Made by a program: the position numbers and the translations under genes. The notes under the pieces are model-generated. The model was not told where the DNA came from, made no database searches, and saw only the letters and a program-made list of their open reading frames with translations. Positions 7,361 through 15,211 of a stretch of DNA of 25,942 nt are shown piece after piece (the stretch's first letter is position 1; each line of letters begins with the position of its first letter). This DNA comes from JACDDK01 sp041747155 (lineage in GTDB: Bacteria > Actinomycetota > Rubrobacteria > Rubrobacterales > Rubrobacteraceae), in assembly GCA_041747155.1 (NCBI GenBank), contig JBGTFQ010000031.1, positions 1 through 25,942 on the forward strand, in the 5' to 3' direction.

Positions 7361-9202
7361 CTACTCCACAGTCACACTCTTGGCTAGGTTGCGGGGCTTG
7401 TCTACGTTGAGTCCACGGCTTTTTGCTACTCCGTAAGCGAGAAGCTGCAGCGGGATGCTCGCTACGAGGGGAGAGATGAACTCCGACGACTTCGGCACGG
7501 GGAGCGTGGCTTTTGCAATTCGTTGAGCCTCCGAGTCGTCTTCGCGGCCCACAACGATGACGTTCGCGCCACGAGCTACGGTCTGCTCCACGTTGGAGAA
7601 GGTTTTATCGCGGGTGAGTCCTTCGCCAAGGATGGCGATGACGGGGCAGTGTTCGTCCACGAGGGCTATCGGGCCATGCTTCATCTCCCCGGAGGGGTAC
7701 CCTTCGGAGGGGAGGTAGCTGATCTCCTTGAGCTTCAATGCACCTTCCATCGCTACCGGATATAAGGCTCCACGCCCCAAAAACAACGAGCACCGGGCTT
7801 CCTCGAAAACGTCCACGGCGGGCTGAATGCGACCTTCCAACATTCCGAGCGCCTCCTCGACTTTCTCTGGCGCAAGCCTCAAACCTCGGCCCAACTCCTC
7901 GCGGTCCTCACGAGAGAGCGTCTCGCGCACCCGAGCAAACTCCAGCGCCAGAAGATCCAGGATAGCTACCTGCGTAACGAAGGCTTTGGTCGACGCTACG
8001 GCTATTTCCGGTCCCGCTTTGGTGAGCAGTACCGCGTCGGCTTCACGAGTAAGCAGCGAGCCCTGAGTGTTGGTGATCGCCAAGATTTTAGCCCCGAATT
8101 TCTGTGCCGACTCGACGGCCGCCAGGGTGTCACTCGTCTCACCGCTCTGGCTTATGGCTATAACGAGCGTACGCTCGTCGCCTATCGGGTCGGAGTAACG
8201 GTACTCGCTCGCAACAGCGACCTCCACAGGGACGCGGGCGAATTTCTCGATAGCGTTTTTTCCGAGTAGCCCGGCGTGTAGCGCCGTACCGCAGGCCACC
8301 ACCACGACCCGGTCAATGTCCGATAGGTTGATGGTCATCTCCGAGAGGTCCACATCGCCATCCACACCGATACGTCCCAGAAGCGTCGCGCCGAGGGCGG
8401 CGGGTTGCTCGTGAATCTCCTTGAGCATAAAGTCTTCGTAGCCGCCGAGTTCGACGGCGTCCGCGTCCCAGTCCACCGCGAACGGCTCCCGCTCCAGGGG
8501 CTCGCCCGCCAGCGTAAACAACTCGACGCTCGAATCGGTGATCTCCACGATCTCATCGTTTTCCACCAACAGAAACTCCCGCGTTTCCCCAAGCAACGCC
8601 TGAACCGCGCTCGCCAGAAAGTTCTCCCCCTCGCCGAGCCCAACCACGAGCGGACTCTGATGCCGGGCCGCCACGACCGTATCCGGCTCCCGCACGCTGA
8701 CCGCCGCCACCGCGAACGAGCCTTCAAGCCGCATCAGCGACTCGGACAGAGCCTCCCGCAACGAGACACCCTCCTCGACCTTCTCCGCGAGCAGGTGCGC
8801 TATGACCTCGGTGTCGGTCTCGGAGCTGAACTCACGCCCTCGGCCCTCCAACTCAGACCGCAACTCCTCGTGATTCTCGACGATGCCATTGTGGACCACG
8901 GCGACCGTGCCACCGCCGCCGATATGGGGATGCGTATTCGTCTCGTTCGGGCGGCCATGCGTCGCCCAGCGCGTGTGTCCCACACCGGCCCGAACTTTGG
9001 AGAGCTCCCCGTTGAGCTGTCCGACAACTCCGGCGAGATTGTCCAGCGGACCAACGCCTTTAATCGGCTGAATACTTCCATCTTCCGGCATGTTCAGGGC
9101 GAGCCCCGCCGAGTCGTAACCCCGATACTCCAGGTGTCGCAAGCCTTCCATCAGAACCTCGACGCACCGCTCTTTGCCTACGTAACCAACTATTCCGCAC
9201 AT
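7361..9202 (-). CDS. glmS: Glutamine--fructose-6-phosphate aminotransferase (isomerizing)
   Basis: Makes glucosamine-6-phosphate from fructose-6-phosphate and glutamine, the first step to UDP-GlcNAc for peptidoglycan. The 613-aa protein is full length. The N-terminal glutaminase domain begins MCGIVGYVG with nucleophile C2, followed by HLEYRGYDSAG, TRWATHGRPNETNTHP and HNGIVENHEELR. Two SIS domains follow (ACGTALHAGLLGKNAIE; SQSGETSDTLAAV; KEISYLPSEGYPSGEMKHGP), ending DKPRNLAKSVTVE. The ATG has an AAGGAGAAG ribosome site. Expression is probably controlled by a self-cleaving ribozyme in the leader (9279-9415), which would lower glmS mRNA when glucosamine-6-phosphate accumulates. It has its own terminator. 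Confidence 0.98.
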   Translation of the reverse strand: MCGIVGYVGKERCVEVLMEGLRHLEYRGYDSAGLALNMPEDGSIQPIKGVGPLDNLAGVVGQLNGELSKVRAGVGHTRWATHGRPNETNTHPHIGGGGTVAVVHNGIVENHEELRSELEGRGREFSSETDTEVIAHLLAEKVEEGVSLREALSESLMRLEGSFAVAAVSVREPDTVVAARHQSPLVVGLGEGENFLASAVQALLGETREFLLVENDEIVEITDSSVELFTLAGEPLEREPFAVDWDADAVELGGYEDFMLKEIHEQPAALGATLLGRIGVDGDVDLSEMTINLSDIDRVVVVACGTALHAGLLGKNAIEKFARVPVEVAVASEYRYSDPIGDERTLVIAISQSGETSDTLAAVESAQKFGAKILAITNTQGSLLTREADAVLLTKAGPEIAVASTKAFVTQVAILDLLALEFARVRETLSREDREELGRGLRLAPEKVEEALGMLEGRIQPAVDVFEEARCSLFLGRGALYPVAMEGALKLKEISYLPSEGYPSGEMKHGPIALVDEHCPVIAILGEGLTRDKTFSNVEQTVARGANVIVVGREDDSEAQRIAKATLPVPKSSEFISPLVASIPLQLLAYGVAKSRGLNVDKPRNLAKSVTVE

Positions 9203-9278
9203 ATCTTCTCCTTCTCACGAACTCGTCCACGACAAAGACTGGAGCAGGACAAAGAGAGATACAGACGTTTACAGGGCT

Positions 9279-9415
9279 GGGATGAAGCTTTGTCCCCGGT
9301 GTCACCACCGGAATTTGTCGTCATCCTCACGACCGCCCTAGAAACCGAGACGCACCCGCCGAATAATTCGATGAACGTCTACCTCGTCAACTCCCTCGCA
9401 GGGAGTTCTGGCGCT
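9279..9415 (-). ncRNA. glmS ribozyme (glucosamine-6-phosphate-responsive) in the glmS leader
   Basis: The 378-nt gap 9203-9580 has no gene. On the minus strand, starting at 9414, it contains the conserved glmS ribozyme core in order: AGCGCCAGAAC at the cleavage site (cut expected between A 9415 and G 9414), a hairpin CTCCC/GGGAG, GTTGACGAGG, the arm AGACG/CGTCT enclosing ATCGAAT, TATTCGGCGG and GTG, and a distal domain GGATGA...ACAAA...GGTGGTGACACC...GGACAAAG...TCATCC. The outer distal stem pairs 9326-9321 with 9285-9280. All blocks align with the known consensus (Rfam glmS family). About 75 nt of linker with a Shine-Dalgarno separate it from the glmS ATG. A TATAGT at 9548-9543 is one possible -10 box for this leader; I place no promoter confidently. 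Confidence 0.93.
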
Positions 9416-9580
9416 TTCTTGCTCTTCTCTTTGTACCTCGCAAATACGACAGTCCCGTCGAATCTACTCAGTTATCGACCACGATGCTTTTTCTCTTAAA
9501 TCCACCTCCCGGAAAGACAATCTCCCGACTACGACAGCAGCAACTATACATCAGCGCGGGTCAAACAGAAAGACTCAAGC

Positions 9581-10318
9581 TCATAGTTCGATCACCCCAA
9601 GCACTGAGAGAGCCGCGATGAGCACTGGCTGATGAACCAAATATATCCCGAGCGACCAACGCCCCAGAAAGCCGAGCGGTCGTGCAAGATACGGGGTTCG
9701 CATTGCCCGGCGCTTGCTCTGTCCATAAACCAAATTACCTACGAATACTCCCAGCAGCACAACGCCAAACCACGGCAGCAGTGGTCGGTAATCTGGCATA
9801 AAAAGACCCTGCGGTGGGATGCCGAAGGGCAGGAGAAACGGACTCTGCGTCGTAAAGTCTTGGGCCATCAACCAGGCTCCGGTTGCGATCACGGCGAGGC
9901 CCGTAACGAGGCTCAAGAAGCCGTGCCGCAGAAACGGATACGCGAGGATGATGCAGACCCCGATCAAATGCAGTATCCCGAACACTATGAGCCCCATCCC
10001 GAGCACCCAAGTCACGAGCGTCAGGATCATGCCATACCCGAAAGTCCGCGCTCCTCGCCAGAGAAACTTGCCGAAACCGCCTCGGCCTTCACCGGACTTC
10101 GACGCGCTTATAACGACCGAAACCCCTACGAGAAAGAGGAACAACGTGGCCGTAGCATCGGCGAACAGCGACCAGAACCCAGACGTTGACTCGATACCGT
10201 ACCCACCGAAAGTATCCAGGTCGTACATAAAGTGGTAGAGGACCATCATCAGAATAGCGACTCCTCTAGCCGCGTCGACTTCCCAAAACCTACCCGTATC
10301 GCTTCTCCGATCCCTCAT
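9581..10318 (-). CDS. DUF1624 (HGSNAT-like) membrane acyltransferase
   Basis: A multi-spanning membrane protein of 245 aa. It opens with RFWEVDAARGVAILMMVLYHFMYDLDTFGG (written here only as the family hallmark: E-V-D-x-x-R-G-x-A and Y-H-x-x-x-D), the DUF1624 signature also seen in heparan-alpha-glucosaminide N-acetyltransferase catalytic domains. About seven hydrophobic segments follow, with LHLIGVCIILAY, RPLLPWFGVVLLGVFVG and a final GRWSLGIYLVHQPVL, all typical of the family. It probably acylates a sugar or lipid-linked sugar at the membrane. Start: ATG at 10318 was preferred to 10357, since a TATTAT -10 box lies 6 nt upstream and the longer form would have to be transcribed from inside the divergent promoter. 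Confidence 0.85.
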   Translation of the reverse strand: MRDRRSDTGRFWEVDAARGVAILMMVLYHFMYDLDTFGGYGIESTSGFWSLFADATATLFLFLVGVSVVISASKSGEGRGGFGKFLWRGARTFGYGMILTLVTWVLGMGLIVFGILHLIGVCIILAYPFLRHGFLSLVTGLAVIATGAWLMAQDFTTQSPFLLPFGIPPQGLFMPDYRPLLPWFGVVLLGVFVGNLVYGQSKRRAMRTPYLARPLGFLGRWSLGIYLVHQPVLIAALSVLGVIEL

Positions 10319-10324
10319 CCTCCG

Positions 10325-10330
10325 ATAATA
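10325..10330 (-). promoter_or_regulatory. -10 box of the DUF1624 gene (leaderless type)
   Basis: TATTAT on the minus strand, 6 nt before the ATG at 10318. No clear -35. The CGGAGG between box and ATG is too close to the start to be a normal Shine-Dalgarno. Confidence 0.45.
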
Positions 10331-10374
10331 ACCGCCGAAAAGACTCCATGCCCTCAACTACAAACTTAATCCGG

Positions 10375-10380
10375 TAGGAT
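10375..10380 (+). promoter_or_regulatory. -10 box of the divergent GNAT gene (leaderless type)
   Basis: TAGGAT on the plus strand, 6 nt before the ATG at 10387, with no Shine-Dalgarno. It shares a 68-nt divergent intergenic region with the DUF1624 promoter. Confidence 0.45.
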
Positions 10381-10386
10381 TACGCT

Positions 10387-10866
10387 ATGAATGCCGATGA
10401 GTTCATCGTCCGTACCGGAAAGCGAGGTGACGCACGGGCCGCCGCTCGACTCTGGGTAATGAGCGCGGAGGAGCACACCACCTACGACACCGTCTACACG
10501 ACCGCCCCGGACGCGGAGAAGACCATGCGGAGCTTTCTCGAAGATCTCGCAGCGGGCGGATTCTCCCGGCTCTTTGTGGCCGAAGTCGCCGGTGAGATCG
10601 TCGGTTTCGCCTCCGGTGAGATTCGCGAGGGCTCGCTTGCGTTCGACGCCAGGACTTGGGCCTCCGTCGAAGACGTATACGTCCTACCCGAATTCCGCAG
10701 CTTCGGCATCGGTCGCACCCTACTCGCCGCCTGCCGCGAGTGGGCGATGGATAAAGGTGCGAACGGCATTACGCTGCAAGTGGCGGCTCGCAATAGTCGC
10801 GCTCGAAAATTCTACGAAGATCTAAACTTCCGCGAGATCTCCGTGTACCAGATACTTGAGTTTTAG
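10387..10866 (+). CDS. GNAT-family N-acetyltransferase
   Basis: A 159-aa GNAT protein. The N-terminal strand and helix (FIVRTGKRGDARAAARLW) are typical; the beta4 region VAEVAGEIVGFASGEI is followed by SVEDVYVLPEFRSFGIGRTLL, which contains the acetyl-CoA pyrophosphate loop (normally R/Q-x-x-G-x-G/A), and then VAARNSRARKFYEDLNF. The substrate is unknown. It has an independent, apparently leaderless promoter and faces the next gene convergently across about 40 nt. Confidence 0.9.
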   Translation: MNADEFIVRTGKRGDARAAARLWVMSAEEHTTYDTVYTTAPDAEKTMRSFLEDLAAGGFSRLFVAEVAGEIVGFASGEIREGSLAFDARTWASVEDVYVLPEFRSFGIGRTLLAACREWAMDKGANGITLQVAARNSRARKFYEDLNFREISVYQILEF

Positions 10867-10905
10867 AACGTTTCAGCCTGTCAGAGTCTTTCAGAATGGA
10901 CGATC

Positions 10906-11295
10906 TCACAGCGCGTTCGATAACGACATGACCCGAACCTCTGATTCGGCCTCGAAGCCACAGGCTGTGTAGAAATCCTTCGCTGGGTCGTCGGTCTGGA
11001 CTTCGATATAGGAGATGCCGAGGTTCGCGCAGTCCTCGATCGCGGCTCCCAGCAGAGCACGTCCGAGCCCTTTGCCCCGGTCCTCCAGGCGCACGTGCAG
11101 CTCTTCGATGCTAGCCAATCGCCCACCGACGGATACGTTGAAACGATAATGAACGGTGGCGACTCCCACCACTCCGTCGCCGGAACGAGCCGCGAAAACG
11201 GCTATCTCGCCGCGTGCGACCGATGCCTGAAACTCCGTCATGAAAACTTCGGGCGGAGGCTCGTTGTCTCTGAGGACTCTCCCCAGAAAATCCAT
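10906..11295 (-). CDS. GNAT-family N-acetyltransferase, probably starting upstream at CTG
   Basis: The core fold is clear: EIAVFAARSGDGVVGVATVHYR, then SIEELHVRLEDRGKGLGRALLGAAIE with the acetyl-CoA loop, then VQTDDPAKDFYTACGFE. The substrate is unknown. The ATG at 11295 is the first conventional start but lacks a Shine-Dalgarno and cuts into the expected N-terminal helix. The frame is open upstream to a CTG at 11352-11350, which overlaps the TGA of the threonine-aldolase gene as CTGA, the geometry of common ATGA, GTGA and TTGA couplings. Starting there adds 19 residues (LKPPAARIEKVPAEALAAP). It is the last gene of the acylphosphatase-rnhC-ltaA cluster. Confidence 0.85.
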   Translation of the reverse strand: MDFLGRVLRDNEPPPEVFMTEFQASVARGEIAVFAARSGDGVVGVATVHYRFNVSVGGRLASIEELHVRLEDRGKGLGRALLGAAIEDCANLGISYIEVQTDDPAKDFYTACGFEAESEVRVMSLSNAL

Positions 11296-11348
11296 TGGCG
11301 CGGCCAGGGCTTCGGCGGGGACTTTCTCTATTCTGGCGGCGGGCGGTT

Positions 11349-12380
11349 TCAGAGAGCTTCGGTGGCTATCTGGCTTCCGGCCTGGACAGCGGCTTCGATA
11401 TCTTCGTCGGATACATCCAGGTGGGTGCAGAGCCGTATCGCCCCGGCCCGGCCCATTGTGACGAGGACACCGGCGCGGGCGAGTGCCTCCTGCAGACTGC
11501 CGGGGTTTTCGGAGTCCACCATCACAATGTTGGTCTCTGGCGGTTCGACCGTGAAACCGGCTTCGCGAAGGCCAGTGGCGAGTCGTTGGGCTCGGGTGTG
11601 ATCCTCGGCGAGCCGCTCGACGTTGTTCTCGAACCCGTATAGGGATGCGGCGGCGATGATCCCCGCCTGCCGCATCCCGCCGCCGAAAATTTTTCTAGCG
11701 CGGCGGGCTTCCCGTATGGTCTCAGCATCCCCGGCGAGCAGCGATCCCACCGGTGCTCCAAGTCCCTTCGAGGAACAGACGGAGACGGTATCGACGTGCT
11801 CACACCATTCCCTGGCCGATACGCCAGTAGCGACCACCGCGTTAAAGAGTCTCGCGCCATCCAGATGAACTTTCAGTCCTAGCTCGCGGCCTGCCTCGGA
11901 AGCGGCGGCGAAGTCTTGAAACGGATACACCTTGCCACCGGCTCGATTGTGCGTGTTCTCCAAGCACAGGAGTTTTTGGCGCGGATGATGGACATTCTCT
12001 CCGTGGACAGCCGATTTTAGGGTTTCGGGCGACAGGACACCGTTCTCACCGGGTAACGTATGGGTCTGGACGGACGAGAGGATCGCCGGAGCACCCCCCT
12101 CGTAGAAGAAGATGTGAGCTTCTTCGTGGAGGATGATGCCGTCGCCCCGACCGGTAGTGTGGACGTAGACCCCGATCTGGTTGGTCATGGTTCCAGATGG
12201 CGCATAGATGGCGGCCTCTTTGCCGAGCATCTCCGCTACACGCTCTTCGAGCTGGTTCACTGTGGGATCGTCGCCGAAAACGTCATCCCCAACCGGCGCG
12301 GCGGCCATCGCCTGGCGCATCTCGTCCGTTGGTTTCGTCACCGTGTCACTGCGAAGGTCGATCAAGCCTCTATCCCCCAC
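11349..12380 (-). CDS. ltaA: Low-specificity L-threonine aldolase
   Basis: A PLP enzyme that cleaves L-threonine or allo-threonine to glycine and acetaldehyde. The 343-aa protein is full length. It opens IDLRSDTVTKPT, carries GDDVFGDDPTVNQLE, the substrate and PLP region APSGTMTNQ, HLDGAR with PLP-binding D174, and the Schiff-base lysine K205 in VSVCSSKGLGAPVGS. FGGGMRQAGIIAA and the C-terminal domain complete the family pattern. The GTG start at 12380 lies inside the end of rnhC, an 11-nt overlap that implies coupling. Its own TGA overlaps the probable CTG start of the downstream GNAT gene. Confidence 0.95.
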   Translation of the reverse strand: MGDRGLIDLRSDTVTKPTDEMRQAMAAAPVGDDVFGDDPTVNQLEERVAEMLGKEAAIYAPSGTMTNQIGVYVHTTGRGDGIILHEEAHIFFYEGGAPAILSSVQTHTLPGENGVLSPETLKSAVHGENVHHPRQKLLCLENTHNRAGGKVYPFQDFAAASEAGRELGLKVHLDGARLFNAVVATGVSAREWCEHVDTVSVCSSKGLGAPVGSLLAGDAETIREARRARKIFGGGMRQAGIIAAASLYGFENNVERLAEDHTRAQRLATGLREAGFTVEPPETNIVMVDSENPGSLQEALARAGVLVTMGRAGAIRLCTHLDVSDEDIEAAVQAGSQIATEAL

Positions 12381-13299
12381 TCTTGGTTACCCGCTCCGTC
12401 GTCCTAAAGCTTACCTTAGCGAGATCCCGCAGTCTCTTCATCCCTCCCTCGTCATAGACCCGCCTCCCAGCCCCAACTACATGCGTGGCCCCAAGCGGCA
12501 GCTTGAACCCAACCTCCTTCGACAACCGGTCCATCTCCTCAAGTTGCCGAGCCCGCGCCACAATAGAGGCCGCCGCAACCGCCGCGTCATCCTCCGCCCT
12601 TGTCCGAACCTCCAGCCGCACGCCCTTCGGCACCGAATGAGCCACATAGGACCGAGCAGCAGGCGCGAATTGATCCACCACAACGACCTCAACCTCTACT
12701 GAAAGTTTACGTATAATTTCAGTATCAACCTCGCCGAGCAATTTGTTAACGTTTCCAGCCGCCGAGCGTCGCTCCTCATACTCGCGAGGCGAGAGGCATA
12801 AGATGTCGAAATTCCCATCTCCTACGGCTTCTGAGATGCGTTCGGCCATCCGTCTCACCTGCGCGAGCGAGAGGTCCTTAGAATCCCTGACACCTATCTC
12901 TTTGAGCTTTTGCGCCGCTTCTACACCGGATATCCGCACTCCCGCGCAGACAATTGGCCCAAAGTAGTCGCCTTTACCTGCCTCGTCGATACCGAGACGA
13001 GGCGTGCCTTCAAGGAGTGGTCCGGATTGAGAAGCTCCGGTCTTCGTTATGGCTTTCGAGCTACCGACTTTTCCACCGCCGCTGGACGTTCGCCAACCTT
13101 CCAGAATCTCTCGCAATTTTGAAGCTTTACCTCCAGTAGATACCTTTCCCGTGTGGTAGACGTTTAGTTTTGCGGTGTCGTTTAAGCGGGCTAGGTCGTA
13201 TTGGGTGGCGTTTGGGATCTCGCGGTGGCCGGTTACTCGGATGTTTTCGCGCTGGAGTAGTTTGTCGAGATTGGATGGGATGGCGTGTTTGGGTTTCAA
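12370..13299 (-). CDS. rnhC: Ribonuclease HIII
   Basis: Degrades the RNA strand of RNA:DNA hybrids. At 309 aa it matches the usual size. An N-terminal substrate-binding (TBP-like) domain covers about 1-85. The catalytic domain begins RLGIDEAGKGDYFGPIV, with D105 and E106 as acidic metal ligands and the RNase HIII-type GKGDYFGP rather than the HII pattern; RDSKDLS (about 138-144) and EDDAAVAAASIVAR provide the rest of the site. Start: TTG at 13299 was chosen, because it overlaps the acylphosphatase stop as TTGA, has GAGG 4 nt upstream, and leaves a normal RNase HIII N-terminus. The extra 30 residues of the longest frame are out-of-frame acylphosphatase coding. RNase HIII is more typical of Firmicutes than of actinobacteria. 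Confidence 0.93.
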   Translation of the reverse strand: MKPKHAIPSNLDKLLQRENIRVTGHREIPNATQYDLARLNDTAKLNVYHTGKVSTGGKASKLREILEGWRTSSGGGKVGSSKAITKTGASQSGPLLEGTPRLGIDEAGKGDYFGPIVCAGVRISGVEAAQKLKEIGVRDSKDLSLAQVRRMAERISEAVGDGNFDILCLSPREYEERRSAAGNVNKLLGEVDTEIIRKLSVEVEVVVVDQFAPAARSYVAHSVPKGVRLEVRTRAEDDAAVAAASIVARARQLEEMDRLSKEVGFKLPLGATHVVGAGRRVYDEGGMKRLRDLAKVSFRTTERVTKSGG

Positions 13300-13583
13300 C
13301 GGACCTCGAATCCAGAAAGGTTCTCGGGTGGTTCGTATTCTGTGGATACATCGTCGACGTGGGCTTGCTCCGGGCCGTAGGCGCACCAATCGACTGCTTC
13401 GCGGACGGCATCCTCCGGGCCTTCGAAGACCGCTTCAACGCGACCGTCGGGGAGGTTTGTGGCCCATCCGGTTAGGCCGAGGCGATTGGCTTGTTGACGA
13501 GTAGAGTCTCGGAAGAAGACACCCTGGACTCTTCCGGTGATAAAGACGTGGGCTCGTTTGTGGTCTTTGGTGGTCTCTGAGAT
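13296..13583 (-). CDS. acyP: Acylphosphatase with apparent AUC start codon
   Basis: Hydrolyses carboxyl-phosphate bonds of acylphosphates. The 95-aa product has the full family pattern: FITGRVQGVFFRDSTR (catalytic Arg in GRVQGVxFR, about residue 25), LTGWATNLPDGRVEAVFEG (catalytic Asn, about residue 43) and the C-terminal GFEVR. There is no ATG, GTG, TTG or CTG in frame between the upstream stop TAG (13634-13632) and the catalytic loop. A perfect GGAGG (13595-13591) lies exactly 7 nt before an in-frame ATC (13583-13581), which I take as the start. Automatic gene finders would miss or truncate the gene. Its TGA overlaps the TTG start of rnhC, so it leads that coupled cluster. Confidence 0.85.
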   Translation of the reverse strand: MSETTKDHKRAHVFITGRVQGVFFRDSTRQQANRLGLTGWATNLPDGRVEAVFEGPEDAVREAVDWCAYGPEQAHVDDVSTEYEPPENLSGFEVR

Positions 13584-13642
13584 GTGGTTGCCTCCGATTG
13601 TGGTTTTGTTGGATTTGCGGTGTATGTTAGCCTAGTGCGATC

Positions 13643-15211
13643 GTGGGAGTGGAGAAGCGCACATTGAGCACAGGCAGCGGGATTGGTCGAAGAGATGCGG
13701 CGGCTGGACCGGCGCTAACCGTCGTGGTGCCAACGCGCAACGAAGCCCAGAATGTCTCTCGGCTTGTAAGCGAGGTCGGCGCGAGCCTTGCGGGGATCGA
13801 CTATCGGGTGCTCTTCGTCGACGATTCTACCGACGAGACACCAAAAGTCATACAGAAGCTCGCCGACGACGATGAGCGAATTGCCCTGATTCACCGCGTA
13901 GACGCGGAGCGTGAAGGTGGTCTCTCCACCGCCGTCACCGCTGGGATAGAAGCTGCGGGCGGGTCGCGGGGCGCGTACATCTGCGTGATGGATGCGGATC
14001 TCCAGCACCCGCCGGATAAGTTGCGCGAGATGCTAGAAGTCGCTGAGTCGTCGGAGGCGGATGTCGTGGTTGCAAGCCGGTACGCGCCGGGTGGCGGCTA
14101 CGAGGGGCTGTCGGGACCGGTGCGGCGGGCTGTGTCGGTTGGGAGCAAGTATCTGGCTCAGGTTGTTTTCAGGGAGGCTCGGAAGACTAGCGATCCCATG
14201 ACCGGGTTCTTTCTGGTGCGGAGCGATTCGATCAGCGGGATCCAATTTCGTCCGACAGGGTTCAAGATTCTGCTGGAGATCCTCGTCTGCGCGCCGGAGA
14301 TGAAGGTGGTCGAAGTACCGTTCGAGTTCCAGGCTAGAAACGCCGGAGTCTCGAAGGCGAGCATGAAACAAGGCTTGGAGTACCTCATGCACATCATGAG
14401 CCTGTTTCTGTATGTTCCGTCAGCGGGTCGATTTTGGAAGTTCGCTCTGGTCGGAGCTTCCGGGGTGTTGGTCAACAATGCCGTCTTGATCACGTTGGCT
14501 GAGTACTTCAACGCCCAGAAGGTGATCGCCTGGATGTTCGCCGTGGGACTCTCCATCTTGAGCAACTTCCTGCTGAACAACGCTTTTACGTGGCGCGACA
14601 TTCGGCACTCGAGCCGCATCCACTTCTTGCTGCGTGGCGCCCTGGCGTACCCGGTGGCGATCATGGGTATCGGCGCGAACTTCGCGGTGTTCTACCCCCT
14701 GATCAAATACGTCTCCGACGCTTTTCCCTACTACGTGCTCTTTAACTTCCTTGGTATCGTGGCCGCGACGGGCGTAAATTTCTTTCTCTCCTCCCGACTG
14801 ATCTTCCGACCTTCGCTACCAAGCAGCCTGGATCCCACACTCCCACCAAAGGAAATCTCCGAAGGCATCCGCAACGAACTCAAAGCCGACCGAGTGGACT
14901 TCGTGCAACTACCCGAACTGCTCTCCTTAACTCGCTCCGCAGCAGACAACGCTCTCACCACCGCTGACCGGAGCGTAGTCGAGTTGGTAGCGAAAACTTC
15001 TCACCCAACCCTTACTGTAACCGGCCCGCGTCGACTCCCCCAGGCCCGGACAAATACTCGCTGGGCCAACTCGCTCGCCGTCCCCGTAATGCGCGGCGAG
15101 CACACCGTGGGAGTCGTCTACGCTTCCCGAAACTCCTCCGAGCCATTCACCGAGGAAGACCTCCACTGGCTGACAGCCTACGCTAGCACCGCCGAGCCAA
15201 TCTTCGCCTAA
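13643..15211 (+). CDS. GT2 glycosyltransferase - GtrA membrane domain - GAF-like domain fusion
   Basis: Predicted polyprenyl-phosphate sugar transferase. Residues about 24-240 form a GT-A domain like dolichol-phosphate mannose synthase: TVVVPTRNEAQN, VLFVDDSTDET, CVMDADLQHPP with the DxD-type metal site, ASRYAPGGG, and TGFKILLEIL. Residues about 262-395 form a GtrA domain with four membrane segments (FWKFALVGASGVLVNN; LSNFLLNNAFTWR; a final FNFLGIVAATGVNFFLSSRLIFR), associated with flipping or anchoring lipid-linked sugars. Residues about 415-522 end LAVPVMRGEHTVGVVYASR ... FTEEDLHWLTAYASTAEP, the C-terminal half of a GAF domain. The GTG start at 13643 lies about 3 nt after a likely transcription start (TTGTTG, 16 nt, TAGCCT); a TTG at 13664 is an alternative. 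Confidence 0.9.
   Translation: MGVEKRTLSTGSGIGRRDAAAGPALTVVVPTRNEAQNVSRLVSEVGASLAGIDYRVLFVDDSTDETPKVIQKLADDDERIALIHRVDAEREGGLSTAVTAGIEAAGGSRGAYICVMDADLQHPPDKLREMLEVAESSEADVVVASRYAPGGGYEGLSGPVRRAVSVGSKYLAQVVFREARKTSDPMTGFFLVRSDSISGIQFRPTGFKILLEILVCAPEMKVVEVPFEFQARNAGVSKASMKQGLEYLMHIMSLFLYVPSAGRFWKFALVGASGVLVNNAVLITLAEYFNAQKVIAWMFAVGLSILSNFLLNNAFTWRDIRHSSRIHFLLRGALAYPVAIMGIGANFAVFYPLIKYVSDAFPYYVLFNFLGIVAATGVNFFLSSRLIFRPSLPSSLDPTLPPKEISEGIRNELKADRVDFVQLPELLSLTRSAADNALTTADRSVVELVAKTSHPTLTVTGPRRLPQARTNTRWANSLAVPVMRGEHTVGVVYASRNSSEPFTEEDLHWLTAYASTAEPIFA

Noticed and set aside
8405..9499. A 364-codon open frame on the plus strand
   Set aside because: It runs antisense to glmS and through the ribozyme, has no family motif, and is explained by the codon bias of glmS on the other strand.
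13299..13389. The longer N-terminus of RNase HIII
   Set aside because: It lies inside the acylphosphatase gene in another frame, is Arg-rich and lacks homology; the TTGA junction explains the start.
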